This document shows positions 1 to 52,194 of a DNA stretch of 64,000 nucleotides, one piece after another (positions within the stretch are counted from its first letter, which is position 1; every line of letters starts with the position of its first letter). The stretch is from Apus apus. Taxonomy: Eukaryota > Chordata > Aves > Apodiformes > Apodidae. A program made the position numbers and the translations under genes. The stretch lies in the NCBI RefSeq assembly GCF_020740795.1, contig NC_067286.1, forward strand, positions 1,545,990-1,609,989, in the 5' to 3' direction. The notes below the pieces were generated by a model that worked only from the letters and a program-made list of their open reading frames with translations, did not search any database and was not told the DNA's origin.

Positions 1-817
1 CAGAGTGGAAGTGCCTTGTCACCCCCACACCCCTGCCACCCTCCCCCCCCCAAAAAAAAACCACCCCAGCCTTAATTCCCTGGGCAGGCCACAAAGCCCC
101 AAGGGGCTCCTGGCCAGCGTGGGGCTGGAGCCACAGAAAGAGCCACTTGGATCCATGGGAGCTGTTGGAAAAGGGGGTGTTGAGGAGGTGGGGGGTTCAA
201 GGAGGTGTGTGGGGGGGTCAATCCCAGCCCCTGCAGCCAGATGAGGGAGAGGGTGAAGGGAGCTGAGAGCACAGGGTGGGTGCTGAGCTGGTGGCACAGA
301 GCAAAGGGGGGTGTGTGTGTGTGGGGAGTTTGTTCCAGCTCTGCTCCTGCTTTCCTTGGAGAGACCTTGACCCTCAGAAGCTTTTTGTGCTAACGGGGAA
401 GCGACGAGTGTTTTGGAGGCGAGGGAGACGACGAGGAGGAAACAGGGGGGGGAAAAGCTGGGGGAGGGGGAAAGAGGGTGCCCCATTTCTCTGCGTAGAG
501 ATCTCCAGTACAGCCTCCGCCGAGGGAGCGGCCAGCCCCCGGGCACAGGCTCCCCTGCCATGTGGGTTGTTGTTTTGGCCCGTTCCTCCTCTGGTACTGG
601 CCAGCCTGGCGGGACATCTTCATCAGCAGAAGTCCCGGGGGAGGAGGAGGAGGAGGAAGGACGGTGGAGCGAGGCCAGCAGCGGCCCTGCCTGCCGAGCC
701 AGGTGGGAGGCAACGGCAGGAGACGGAGGGCAAAGGTGGGGATGTGGAGGAGCGGCTCTCCAAAAAGGGTTGGGATGGGTTCTTTTCCTTCTCCTCAGTC
801 TACCCCGGGGAGGGTCT
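1..817 (-). other. KDM2A: KDM2A 3' untranslated region (partial)
   Basis: This is the sequence downstream of the KDM2A stop codon (TAG at 820-818 on the minus strand). It is GC-rich with C-, A- and GT-runs. I see no AATAAA or ATTAAA on the minus strand before the window edge, so the 3' UTR probably continues beyond position 1. The open frames on both strands here are low-complexity and do not look like genes. Confidence 0.7.
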
Positions 818-42666
<41,849 letters not shown>

Positions 42667-42677
42667 CTCCGACTCCT

Positions 42678-44168
42678 CTGAGGAGAGTGAGAAGGACACT
42701 CCAGGGCTGCTGTCTTCCTCCTCTTCCTCCTTTGAAGTCAGAGGGAAATAATGAAGCAGGGCACACAAGAGACCTAAACCCCTCAGCACATTTTGAGGCC
42801 AAACCCACACCACAGTGCAGGGCTCATTGAACACCACGGGTAAGCCCACCTTAACTTTCAACACTCCCATTCTAACTTTAGGCATGACCTAGAGTAAATG
42901 ACTTTACCAGCTGTTCTGTAACACGACATGAGCTGCAGGTCTCAGATCTGCACTACAACCAGCACAAATGGCAGCTCAGTTGGCCCACCCTAGCATACGA
43001 AGCTGCTGCCAAACACTGGAAAACCAGCCTGGTTTTCCCAGAGTACAGAAGATTAGGCATTAGAGAAGCAACTCCTTTGAACCACAGGATTGCTGTCCTC
43101 CTAGATATCCTGTATCCAGGAGAAGCTACACAGGTACAGAACATCTCCCATGAGCAGGACAGGATCTCTCCTGCACAGAGCATGGCTGCAGGTAGGGGAC
43201 TAACTCCTGTCTGGGAAAGCCCTAAGCGCTCAGACCTCAAAAATCTGCCACCTTGTGACACCACACAGGAACACGGGAAAACCCCCAAGGCGTCGGAGGG
43301 CACCTAAAGTTTGTTTGGATTGATTGACTGCTGGATGGATCTAAAAAGGACCCAAACGAAACCAAAGCCCAGGTTTACTGCAGCTCTGAATCCCCCCCCA
43401 TGCCTATGCCAGGCCTCCGGGGGAAGGGATCTGCCACCCCGCGTAGTGTTACGGAACCGCTACCGCAGCGTGGAGAGAACTTGTTCCATCCTGCTCTTCC
43501 CCGACCCTTCCAGCCCGCTTTGACAGCCGAGCGCTTCAGCTCCCGCCGAGCATCTCCCCCCCCCACACACCCCCTCCCCGCACCGCTCCGGACCGGCCTC
43601 CCCAGCCCCGCTCGGGCAGTTTTTTACCCCCACCCCCCCCTTTTACACTTGTTCAACTCTCTTTTAGAAACACCCCGAGCACAACACACCCGCGAACCAC
43701 CCCCCCCCCGCACCTCCAGCCCCCCCCAAGCCCAGCCCGGCCCCATCCCACCCCCACGGCCTCACCCCCTCCAGCCCCCCCCCGGTTCCCTCCGGGGCAG
43801 GAGGGAGGCAGCCCCGGCCCAAAACAAAGCGGCGGCGGCGGGGGAAGCCCTTGGCCGGGCCGTCAGGCCCCGGGGAGCTGTCAGCCGGCACCCTGCCGCC
43901 CGGGGAGCCGCCCGCCCCGCCGCCCCCTGCCCACCAACTTCCCGGCCCGACCTCCACGGGGACCGCAAGGGAAGGAAGGGGAGACCCGCCCGCACCCCCC
44001 ACCCCCCCCACCTCACCCCCCCAGGCCGGGGCAGTGCCCCCCGCCGCCCCGTCCCCTCGCCGGGGACTCACGGAAACTTCGGGGTGGGCCGGGGGCGGTG
44101 AGCCGGGGCCAGGCCACCCCCACACCCCCCCCCCCCCCCCGCCCCGTTACCCCCAGCGAGCGGCTCAC
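42678..44168 (-). other. KDM2A: KDM2A intron 1
   Basis: This is the sequence between the candidate first-exon donor at 44168 and exon 2. The part from 43.4 kb upward is C-rich and CpG-rich and belongs to the promoter island. The rest is ordinary. Its extent depends on the unproven first-exon donor. Confidence 0.5.
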
Positions 44169-45000
44169 CAGGTCTCTCCTGCGCCTTTGTCCTCTTCTAA
44201 CGCCGAGACGGGGAGAAACAGAAGAGACGGAGGAGGAACCCCCGGGTCAGGCAGCGATCGCGCCCCGGGCCCGGGCCCGGCCCGGCAGCCCCGCTCCCCC
44301 CCGGTTCCGCCGCCAACCCCTTCCCCCCCCCCCGCCTTCTGCCGCCCCCGGCGCTACCACCGCGGCGAGCGGGCGCTGACAGCCCCGCCGCCCGCCCGGG
44401 GCTGCTGCCCGCTCCCTCGGGCCCCGCTCCCCGGCCCGGCGCCGCGTCCCCCCGCCGCCACCACCACCACCACCGCCGCCGCGCCCCGCCGCAGCCCCCG
44501 CCGCCGGGATGCCAGGTCGCCAACCGACCCCCTCACCCCGCGGCCCGCCGCGCCGTGCCCGGTCCGCGCCGTGCCGACCCCCCCCCCCCCCTCTCCCCTC
44601 CCGGCCCCGCCGCCGCCGCCGCCCCCCCGGCCGGGACGCGGTTCCCCTCCTCACACAGGAGCCGCCGCCGCCATTTTGAACCCGTCAGAGTCTCACATAC
44701 ACACTGACTCGGCCGCCGCACTGCGCCTGCGCCGCCCGCAACCTGCCCTGACCCCCCCCGCCGCCTCCCCCGCCGCCCGCCGCGCGCATGCGCGCCAAGG
44801 CTCGCACCCCCCCCAATCTCTGCCCCCCCTCCCCTGCTTCGGGCTCCGGGCGCGCGCGCGCCCCCTAGCGGCCCCGCCCCGCCCCCGCTGGAGCGCGCAC
44901 GCGCGGCCCGCGCCTTGGCCACGCCCACTCCGCCTAGCCACGCCCCCGCGTGTTGGGGTGGGAGGGGGGGTGAGGGGGGGGGGCGTGAGGAGCGGGAAGA
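43400..45000 (-). promoter_or_regulatory. KDM2A: CpG-island promoter and non-coding first exon of KDM2A
   Basis: This is a very GC- and CpG-dense segment with no TATA box. On the minus strand at 44678-44661 there is a YY1-type start-site motif (caaaatggcggcggcggc), usually found just downstream of the transcription start of TATA-less genes, so the start is probably near 44.69 kb. A good donor, GACCTG|gtgagc, lies at 44168 and could end exon 1. An alternative donor (gtgagtcc) lies near 44071. Exon 1 is inferred. Confidence 0.65.
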
Positions 45001-45039
45001 GGGGGAGCCCCGGTATCGGTACCGGCACCGGCAGCGGGA

Positions 45040-45850
45040 CCCGCTGTGTCCATGCACCTGTACACACCCGTACACACCGGTAAGTCTGCGGCACACACCT
45101 GTACACACCCATACACACCGATACGTCTGCGGCACACACCTGTACACACCTGTACACACCGGTACACACGCGGCACACACCTATATACACCTGTACATAT
45201 GCAGCGCACACCTGTACACCCCCGTACACACCTGTACATATGCAGCACACACCTGTACACACCTGTATATATGCAGCGCACACCTGTACACCCCTGTACA
45301 CACCTGTATACACCTGTACACATCCGTACGCACCCGTACACGCCTGTACATATGCAGCACACACCTGTACACATGCAGTACATACCCATACACGCCTGTA
45401 TATATGCAGCGCACACCTGTACACCTCCATACACACCTTTATACACCTGTACACATCTGTACACACCCATACACGCCTGTACGTATGCAGCACACACCTG
45501 TACACATGCAGTACACACCTGTACATATGTAGCACACACCTGTACACACCTGTATATATGCAGCGCACACCTGTACACCCCCGTACACCCCCGTACGCAC
45601 CTCTACACACTTGTACACATCCGTACACACCCGTACACGCCTGTACATATGCAGCACACACCTGTACACACCTGTATATATGCAGTGGACACCTGTACAC
45701 CCCTGTACACACCTGTATACACCTGTACACATCCGTACACACCCGTACACGCCTGTACATATGCAGCACACACCTGTACACACCCGTACACACGCAGCAC
45801 ACACCTGTACACACCTCTACACACCTGTACACACCTGTGCACGCCCACCC
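45040..45850. repeat. TGTACA-based satellite with higher-order repeats
   Basis: About 800 bp is built from units such as cacacctgtacacacc, mostly alternating purine-pyrimidine and dense in the palindrome TGTACA. A longer unit, marked by tatatatgcag followed by gcgcacacctgtacacc, recurs at about 45265, 45398, 45552 and 45673, giving spacings of roughly 120-155 bp. All frames are open over long stretches only because the repeat lacks stop codons. It lies between the KDM2A promoter and the RHOD 3' end. Confidence 0.93.
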
Positions 45851-45961
45851 CCCAGCCCAGCAGCAGGACCAGCCCCCAGAGGACACCTGGCCCAGAGGGT
45901 CTCGGCAGCGCCCCCCCCCCTCCCGCCGCAGGGACAGTGTCGCGGTGTCACAGTGTCGAGC

Positions 45962-45967
45962 TTTAAT
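45962..45967 (-). terminator. RHOD: Polyadenylation signal (ATTAAA) for RHOD
   Basis: ATTAAA on the minus strand lies 248 bp past the RHOD stop codon, just before the satellite block. It is the only plausible signal between the two. Confidence 0.6.
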
Positions 45968-46214
45968 GGCCGAACCGCCCCGAGGCCCCCCCGTGTGTCC
46001 CCTCCCCGCTGGCCTGCCAGCAGGACAGGGAACTCCCCCCCCCCAAATATCCGTTCTGTGTTCCCAGCCCCCCCGCTGGCCGGGGACGCTCAGACACTGG
46101 GCTCCGTGGTGGGACAGTTCCTGGGTGCGGTGGCAGCCGCGGGGTGGGGGGACAGGAGCCTGCCTGGCAGCGGCGACAGCAGCAGGGTGGGGGACATCCC
46201 CCCCGGGGGGGGTC

Positions 46215-46382
46215 TCAGCAGAGCACGCAGCTCCTCCAGGTTCGCCTCCTGCGCTGGCTCCGGCGAGCGGCGCTGAGCGCGGCCCCGCAGGCCGCCACGA
46301 AGATGGCCCCGACGTTCTCCTGGTACCTGGCTGAGCATTCCAGGTAGGACACGGCGTGGACCTGCCGGGCCATGGCTTCTCC
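46215..46382 (-). CDS. RHOD: RHOD exon 5: C-terminal helix, polybasic tail and CaaX box
   Basis: The acceptor is ccccgcag. The exon encodes [20 protein letters not shown], then [20 protein letters not shown], and ends [12 protein letters not shown]. The terminal Cys-Val-Leu-Cys is a prenylation box. Human RHOD, as I recall it, ends CVVT. Confidence 0.92.
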   Translation of the reverse strand, partial: GEAMARQVHAVSYLECSARYQENVGAIFVAACGAALSAARRSQRRRRTWRSCVLC

Positions 46383-47992
46383 CTGCGGGGAGCAACGGGG
46401 TCAGACCTTAGCTCCCCCCTCGACACACACACTTCCTCCGGTCTTGGGGACATCCGTGGCGGGGCGACACTTGCCTGCTGGCGGGAGATGGGCTCCAAAC
46501 GCCCCTCCTTCAGCTTCTGCCGGACCTCCGGGTCCTGCCGCAGGTCGGTCTTGCAGCCCACCACCAGCACCGGGACACCCTTGCAGAAGTGGTTCACCTC
46601 CGGGTACCACTGCGGGGACACACACACGTGTCACACCCCAGGGGGACACGGGACTGGCAGCTCCACGCCACCTCCCACGGGGAGGACACACGGGGTGGGA
46701 GCAGCCCACCCCCCTAACCCCCCGGGGCTGGGTTACCTTCGTTAGGATGTTGTCGTAGCTGTTGGGGCTGGTGACATCGAAGCAGATGAGGACGACGTTG
46801 GCGTCAGAGTAGGACAGCGGGCGGAGCCTGTCATAGTCTTCCTGTCCTGCCAGGTGCAGAAGCAGACCATCACACACCAGTTCCCTACTGGGTTGGGTGT
46901 CCCCCCCCCCCAGCCTGGGGACACCCTGTGACATCCTGAGAGAGCGGTGGCCAGCCAGCTGTTGGTTAACCCCCCCCATCTCCCATCGTCATTGCATGGG
47001 GACACCCCACCCAAGCATGACCCAGGGGTGCGGGACACCCCAAAACCCATGGGCTGGGGGAGGGGGCACGGCTGGCAGCCCTGTCCCCTCCTGTCCCACC
47101 TGCCGTGTCCCAGAGGTGGACTGTCACGGGCTTGCCGCCAGCCTGGAGGGTGGCCGTGTACTTCTCAAACACGGTGGGGACGTAGACCTGGCAGGGGACA
47201 GAGGAGGGACGGTGAGACAGGTCCCACCTGCTCACGAAGGGGGGCGGGGGACACAGTGGTGAAGGGGACTCCCGTGGGGATGCGTGTGCAGGACAGGGCA
47301 TGGGGAGGACATCCAGGGTGGGTGGGTGGGTGGGTGGGGGGACACGAAGCCGGGAGGGCAGAAGGTGGTGGTGTCTCCCAAGAGCAGGTGTGATGGGGAC
47401 AGTCCTTGTCCTCCCCAGCCCCGCGTCTTGCGGGGGACACACAGAGCCTCTCGCTGCAGGGATAACCAGGGGGAAGGGGTGGGAGGGTCTTTGGGCTGCG
47501 GCCCCTCTTCCCAAACCCCTCGGCGTGTCCCAAACCCCACTTCCCGTCCCCTCTCCCCCCTGGTGAGGCAGCGGTGCCCATCGGGCCATCGAAGGAGGGG
47601 TGCCTCGGCCCCCCGTCAGCACCAGGCTGGGTCAACCCCTGCCCCAGCCCCCCCCTCCAAGCCCCCCAAGTTCCGCTGCCGCCTCCCGCGCCCGTCCCGT
47701 CCCCGCTCCGCCACCCTCCGCCCCCGGCTCCCGGGAGCGGCTCTGCAGGAGGGACGGACACACGCACATACACTGACAACCCCCCCCCTCCCATGGCCGG
47801 GTCCCACCAGGCCTGAAGCCCCAGGGGAGCCTGGGGGGTCCCAGGGGACAAGGAGGCCAGTACCTTGGGGAAGTCCCCCCTGGCGAAGGCCACCAGCAGA
47901 GACGTCTTCCCGCAGCCCCCGTCTCCCACGACGACAGCCTTGATCTCGGCCCTGGGGGGTCCCAGGCTCTGCCCCCTGCGTTCCGGTTGCAT
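46215..47992 (-). CDS. RHOD: RHOD: Rho-related small GTPase, five coding exons
   Basis: This is a membrane-anchored small GTPase that controls actin and endosome movement. The coding exons are 47864-47992, 47100-47187, 46737-46846, 46475-46609 and 46215-46382. They join in phase to 630 bases and 209 residues (human RHOD 210). Visible motifs are the P-loop [11 protein letters not shown] (residues about 23-33), switch I PTVFEKY, switch [16 protein letters not shown], the specificity motif CKTDLR and ECSAR. The tail [16 protein letters not shown] is polybasic with a CaaX box. RHOF is the close alternative; position beside KDM2A favours RHOD, since RHOF lies near KDM2B in human. Intron 4 has a GC donor. 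Confidence 0.93.
46475..46609 (-). CDS. RHOD: RHOD exon 4: effector side and NKxD-type motif
   Basis: The exon encodes [20 protein letters not shown], then [20 protein letters not shown] and ISRQQ. The acceptor is gtgtccccgcag. The donor reads CAG|gcaagt, a GC donor with otherwise perfect consensus. Confidence 0.93.
46737..46846 (-). CDS. RHOD: RHOD exon 3: switch II region
   Basis: The exon encodes [20 protein letters not shown], then [16 protein letters not shown]. The acceptor is ctgcacctggcag and the donor is ACGAAG|gtaacc. Gln of switch II, needed for GTP hydrolysis, is retained. Confidence 0.95.
47100..47187 (-). CDS. RHOD: RHOD exon 2: switch I region
   Basis: The exon encodes [20 protein letters not shown], then [10 protein letters not shown]. 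The acceptor is tcccctgccag and the donor is ACGGCAG|gtggga. The conserved switch I Thr and effector loop are present. Confidence 0.95.
47864..47992 (-). CDS. RHOD: RHOD exon 1: start and P-loop
   Basis: ATG at 47992-47990 starts [18 protein letters not shown], then [20 protein letters not shown] and GDFPK. The donor is CCCAAG|gtactg. The upstream in-frame sequence is open but is low-complexity GC-rich DNA. This Met gives a length equal to human RHOD. Confidence 0.9.
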
Positions 47993-48490
47993 GGGGGCGG
48001 CCGGCGGGGCCACGGAGCCTGCCTGGCCTCGGCGGGGACAGGGAAGGGGACAGGGTGGCGTGTGGCACCCGCCCGGTCCAGGGTGCGGCCACCACCCGCC
48101 CGCCGCACCCGTCCGGGGCGCCGGTCGGGACTGAGGCCGTGGAGGTGCCCGCGGGTCTGCGGGCGTCCTGGCACGCGCACGGCGCCTTGCACACGCGCGT
48201 GGCAGCTGCCGGCCTGTGCCGGGACCCTTCGGCACACGCGTGTCCGGCTGCACGCGTGGCACACGCGGCTCCCCCCCGGCCTCCCGCCGGCGGGGCCTCT
48301 CACACCGGCCGGACACGGGCGCGGCTGCGTGTTCACACGCACACACACACGCGGCTCCATCCCACACGCGCAGCTCCTTTGCACGCACACACGCCCCGAC
48401 ACTTATTACTCCATCCCCCTGCTGCCCGTGGGGCCCTCCCTGACGCCCCAGCCCCCCCCATTCCCCTGCCCCGAGCCGGGTTTTATTGCC
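47993..48490 (-). promoter_or_regulatory. RHOD: RHOD CpG-island promoter region
   Basis: A CpG-dense segment lies directly upstream of the RHOD start codon. It includes a cluster of alternating purine-pyrimidine ACACGCG-type strings at 48165-48385. A CAATAAAAC string on the minus strand at about 48487-48480 could be a TATA-like box or a stray AATAAA. The transcription start is not resolved. Confidence 0.55.
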
Positions 48491-50295
48491 CCGGCATCCA
48501 CGGGAGGCAAAGTCCAGGGCGGAGGGAGGTGCGGGGAAGGGGGCCGTGACTCACAGCTCCTGCCCCCCCGCCAGTGCCACCCCCGCCGTCACACCGGGGG
48601 ATGTGCCACGCCGTGCCCAGTCCCATCCCCCGAGCCCCGCGGGTGTGCCAGCCCCCAGACCACTGTCACTTCCCAGTGACCCTGTCGTGCTGGAGGGGAT
48701 GCACACGCCAACCCAGCCTTGCTCCCAGGGGCCCAGATGGTGCCATGTGCGGCCCCCACATTGACACCCCCCCCACATTACCCACGGCAATCCTTGCTGT
48801 GGACCCCCGTGGATGGGGGTGACGGGTGGGTACTCCCATGCTCCCCTCTCTGGGAGCTCAGAGGGTGCTCAGATGTGAGCGATTTGGGACATGGGACATT
48901 TCTGGGGGGTGGTCGGGCTCAGGGAGCCCTGGTTGCCCCCCCTGTTGGTTCCCTCAGCCCTGCCATGGGTGCAACAGCCACCCAAGCAAGCCAGGCAGGA
49001 GTGCTAGCGGCCCTGGGGGCAATTAGCTGCCTTAATGAGCTGGAGAAGCAGCTTTCTGCCTTGGCTTGAGGGGCAGAGAGCACTCTGTGCTGGGGTGCCC
49101 ACCCGTGTTCCCCCACCAGCATGGGGGGGAGAAGCCAGTGACTGAGGGGTGACACAGAGAGCAGCCAGTTCTGCTCTGGGGAGGGAGGGTGGACTGCGTT
49201 CCCCACCTCCAGGTTCTCAAGGCCCCCTCCCCTCCATTCAGTACCACCCCAAGGCCCTAGTGGGGGGTGAATGGGCACTTCTGGTGTAGGGAGACACAGG
49301 GGGGACACCAGTCATTCCCTGCTGTGCCCCCCAACTCCCATGGCTGTCTCATCCCCAGCTCTCCCACCACCAACCCTCACCATGTCCCTTGGTGGGCACC
49401 AGCCCATCCAGGTGGTCACCACAGCTCCCAGATCAGCTGGAGAAAGTCCAAACCAGTGGCTCCAACACCAAATTCCCACCCAGGCCCCATGGATGACAAA
49501 GATGGAGAAGAACCAGCAGTGGTTGACATGCCAGGAGGCTGGAAGGCAAATGCACATGGTAACAAACAATTTCAGAAGGATGAATTCATCCATCAAAGCA
49601 GGGGTGGGAAATGGTGGGGGGGCAGACACTACTGAAGGGCAATAAAACAATTAGAAAGGTGGTAATGACCGGTGTAATGAGATATCAGGTTGAATTCTAA
49701 AAGCATCAAGATTATTTCACAGCAAGATGGAGCTGCTGCAGACTTCATCCCCTGGGGTATTTCCTGCAGGCAGAGCATTTCCTTTCCCGCAAGACCAAGA
49801 GGAATTTGTCCGGAGAAGAAGCTCGGTGATGCAGCCAGTGTCTTTTGAGACTGCTCAGCCTGACCTGTGATCTTGCAGAAACGCCCCAAAGAGCAGCTGG
49901 GTTTGGAGGAGACAGGCTGCTCAGGTCTTCCCACAACGTGGAGACCTCGGTTCTCCTCATCTGAGAAGATCGTGGCAAGGAGAGCCGGAGGGAGGGAGTG
50001 TTCTCTGCTTGGACATACAGGAAAGGTAAGGAAGTGGGATGGAGCCCACCCTGGGGAGCTGCTTGTATCTCCCCAGACACCCTCTCACTGCTTCCTCAGG
50101 GTCCCTGAAGCCCCTCAACCTCTCCTCCACAAACCTCATTACCCCCCAACCCATCACTGGCAAAGAGATACCTTCCCAGCCCTCCTGTCACCCCCCTGTC
50201 CCCAGCCCTTCTGGGCCACATCTCCATGACCTCTCTCCCCGACACATCCTTCTTGCTCTTGGGGTCCCACTAATTCCCTGTCTGCTCTGACCTCA
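48491..50295. other. Spacer between RHOD and the first MRGPR gene
   Basis: There is no recognisable coding gene here. At 49880-50026 lies a possible 5' untranslated exon for the downstream receptor, with acceptor-like tgatcttgcag and donor GGAAAG|gtaagg. An acceptor-like ctgacctcag ends at 50294, before the receptor ATG. The rest shows no repeats or homology that I can support. Confidence 0.5.
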
Positions 50296-50324
50296 GCTGG
50301 GGACCGACGCCCACCTTCCCACCG

Positions 50325-51239
50325 ATGGAGGTGAAGCAGACACCCCCACCTTCCTTATCGCCCTCACCGACCACCGATGAAGACGACCTGTGCACGATAG
50401 AGGTCCCTGCCATGGCCATGGACTGTGTCACTCTGCTCATCGGGCTCTGTGGGCTGGTGGGCAACGGGGCTGTCCTCTGGCTCCTGGGCTTCCGCATCCG
50501 CAGGAACCCCGTCACCGTCTACATCCTCAACCTGGCCATCTCTGACTTCACCTTCCTCCTCTTCATGCTCACCTCATCCCTCCTCAACATGCTGGAAAAC
50601 TTCTACTGCTCTACTGGCTTCCTGAAGTACCTACAGCCGCTTTTCCTGCTCTCGCTCTTCTCCTACAACATGGGCCTGTATCTCCTCACAGCCATCAGCA
50701 TCGAGAGGTGTGCGTCTGTCGTCTTCCCACTCTGGTACCGGTGCCGCCGCCCCCAGTGGTTGTCAGCGGTGGTGTGTGCCCTGCTCTGGGCCCTCTCCAT
50801 CGCTGTCATTGCTGCAGTGTCTTCTCTGTGCCTGGCACACCAGCAGGAGCACTGCCAGACGGCTCTCATCTCCATGTATGCCGTTGAATTCCTCATCTTT
50901 GCCCCACCCATGGTGATTTCCAAAGTGATCCTGTTCTTTAAGGTCCTCTGTGTCTCCCAGGAGCCCCAACCCAAGAGGCTCTACATTGTTATCTCCCTCA
51001 CTGTCTTCTTCTTCCTCCTCTTCGCTCTTCCCCTCAGCATCTGGAGTTTCCTGCAGCAGTTTGGCTACTCCTTCATGTCCTCCCAGGTGGTTTTCCTGCT
51101 CGCCTGTATCAGCAGCAGCATCAATCCCTTCATCTACTTCTTGGTGGGCAGCTGCCGGCGACACTGCTCCTGGGTGTCCCTCCAGGTGGCCTTCCAGAGG
51201 GTCTTTGAGGAGACCGGGCTCACCACGATCTCCAGCTGA
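50325..51239 (+). CDS. Mas-related G-protein-coupled receptor (MRGPR), copy 1
   Basis: This is a seven-transmembrane receptor of 304 residues on one coding exon, as is usual for MRGPRs. TM1 is about residues 30-56 with GNGAV. TM2 contains NLAISD (D74). TM3 ends SIERCASV, the family version of DRY (ERC at 127-129), followed by the intracellular loop 2 signature LWYRCRRP (136-143). C169 and C177 fit the TM4-TM5 disulfide known for this family. TM6 is FALPLS and TM7 is NPFIYFLVGS. The N-terminus lacks an N-glycosylation site. Avian receptors of this type are usually called MRGPRH-like or MAS1-like; the exact orthology is not decided here. Ligand unknown. It is nearly identical to the convergent copy at 54.3 kb. 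Confidence 0.93.
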   Translation: MEVKQTPPPSLSPSPTTDEDDLCTIEVPAMAMDCVTLLIGLCGLVGNGAVLWLLGFRIRRNPVTVYILNLAISDFTFLLFMLTSSLLNMLENFYCSTGFLKYLQPLFLLSLFSYNMGLYLLTAISIERCASVVFPLWYRCRRPQWLSAVVCALLWALSIAVIAAVSSLCLAHQQEHCQTALISMYAVEFLIFAPPMVISKVILFFKVLCVSQEPQPKRLYIVISLTVFFFLLFALPLSIWSFLQQFGYSFMSSQVVFLLACISSSINPFIYFLVGSCRRHCSWVSLQVAFQRVFEETGLTTISS

Positions 51240-51344
51240 GCAGCCACCGTGGTCACACCAGGCATGCTGCCCACCCCAGCTATTCATGTTCAGCTGCCCA
51301 CCCTTGCTCTTGGATTGTCCTGGAGGGCACCTTATTGTGGCTGT

Positions 51345-51905
51345 TTGTCAGGACACATCCCATCCCTTATGCTATCCTGTCCCCATCCCATCTTTCCCCA
51401 TCCCCATCCTATCCCCATCCTGTCCCCATCCCGTCTTTCTCTATCCCCATCCCATTCCCATCCTGTCCCTATCCCCATTCCCTCCCCATCCCCTCCCCAT
51501 CCTATTCCCATCCCATCCCTGTCCTATCCCCATCCTGTCCCCATCCTATCTTTCCCTATCCTCATCCTATTCCTATCTTGTCCCCATCCCATCCCCATCC
51601 CATCCCCATCCTATCCCCATCCTGTCCCTATCCCCATTCTGTCGCTATCCCCATTCCCTCCCAATCCCCTCCCCATCCCTGTCCTATCCCCATCCTGTCC
51701 CCATCCTATCTTTCCCTATCCTCATCCTATTCCTATCTTGTCCCCATCCCATCCCCATCCTATCCCCATCCTGTCCCTATCCCCATTCTGTCGCTATCCC
51801 CATTCCCTCCCAATCCCCTCCCCGTCCTATCCCCATCCCATCCCCGTCCTATCCCCATCCTGTCCCCATCCCATCCACACCCCATCCCAAATCCATCCTC
51901 CTCCA
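51345..51905. repeat. C-rich minisatellite (CCCATCC / CCTATCC units)
   Basis: About 560 bp of tandem tccccatcc, tcctatcc and tcctgtcc units lies directly after MRGPR copy 1. The minus strand is G-rich with runs of three to four G. Segments of about 100-150 bp recur almost exactly (for example around 51530 and 51700), showing a second-level duplication. Confidence 0.95.
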
Positions 51906-51993
51906 GTTCCTATCCCCTCCCATCGTCTCCCTCTCCCCGTCCCGCCCCCCCCGCTCCTTCCCGCAGGGCTCCCGGCCCCGCTCCTCCTGCCCC

Positions 51994-51999
51994 AATAAA
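51994..51999 (+). terminator. Possible polyadenylation signal of MRGPR copy 1
   Basis: An AATAAA lies about 755 bp past the stop codon, after the C-rich minisatellite. If used, the minisatellite would be part of the 3' UTR. Confidence 0.4.
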
Positions 52000-52194
52000 A
52001 GAAGCTGCCCCCACCCTCCGCCTCTCGTTCCTCTCCGGGGGCGGGGTGTGTGTACGGGGGGCTGGGACATCGGGGCGTGTGTGTGAACCTCTGCCGGAGT
52101 TGGGGGGCTTTCCAGGAACAGCCCCCAAAACCTTATGGGGTGGCCCAGGGTGAGCAGCCTCTTTGGAGACACTGGAGACTCGGGCTTGGGTTGG

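Noticed and set aside
43400-45083. Proline-, alanine- and arginine-rich open frames of 230-410 codons near the KDM2A promoter
   Set aside because: GC-rich CpG islands lack stop codons by composition. There is no family resemblance and no splice structure.
44934-46627. Very long open frames on both strands over 45.0-46.0 kb, one running 644 codons into RHOD exon 4
   Set aside because: They are translations of the TGTACA satellite, which has no stop codons in several frames. The only real coding part is the RHOD exon they run into.
46215-47992. RHOF (Rif) as an alternative identity of the GTPase
   Set aside because: The two are close in sequence, but linkage to KDM2A, the WDTAG...SPNS segment and the 209-residue length favour RHOD. 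A tree would settle it.
48480-48487. AATAAA on the minus strand upstream of RHOD as the end of another gene
   Set aside because: No coding exon of a further minus-strand gene such as SYT12 was found before it in 48.5-50.3 kb. It may equally be a TATA-like promoter element.
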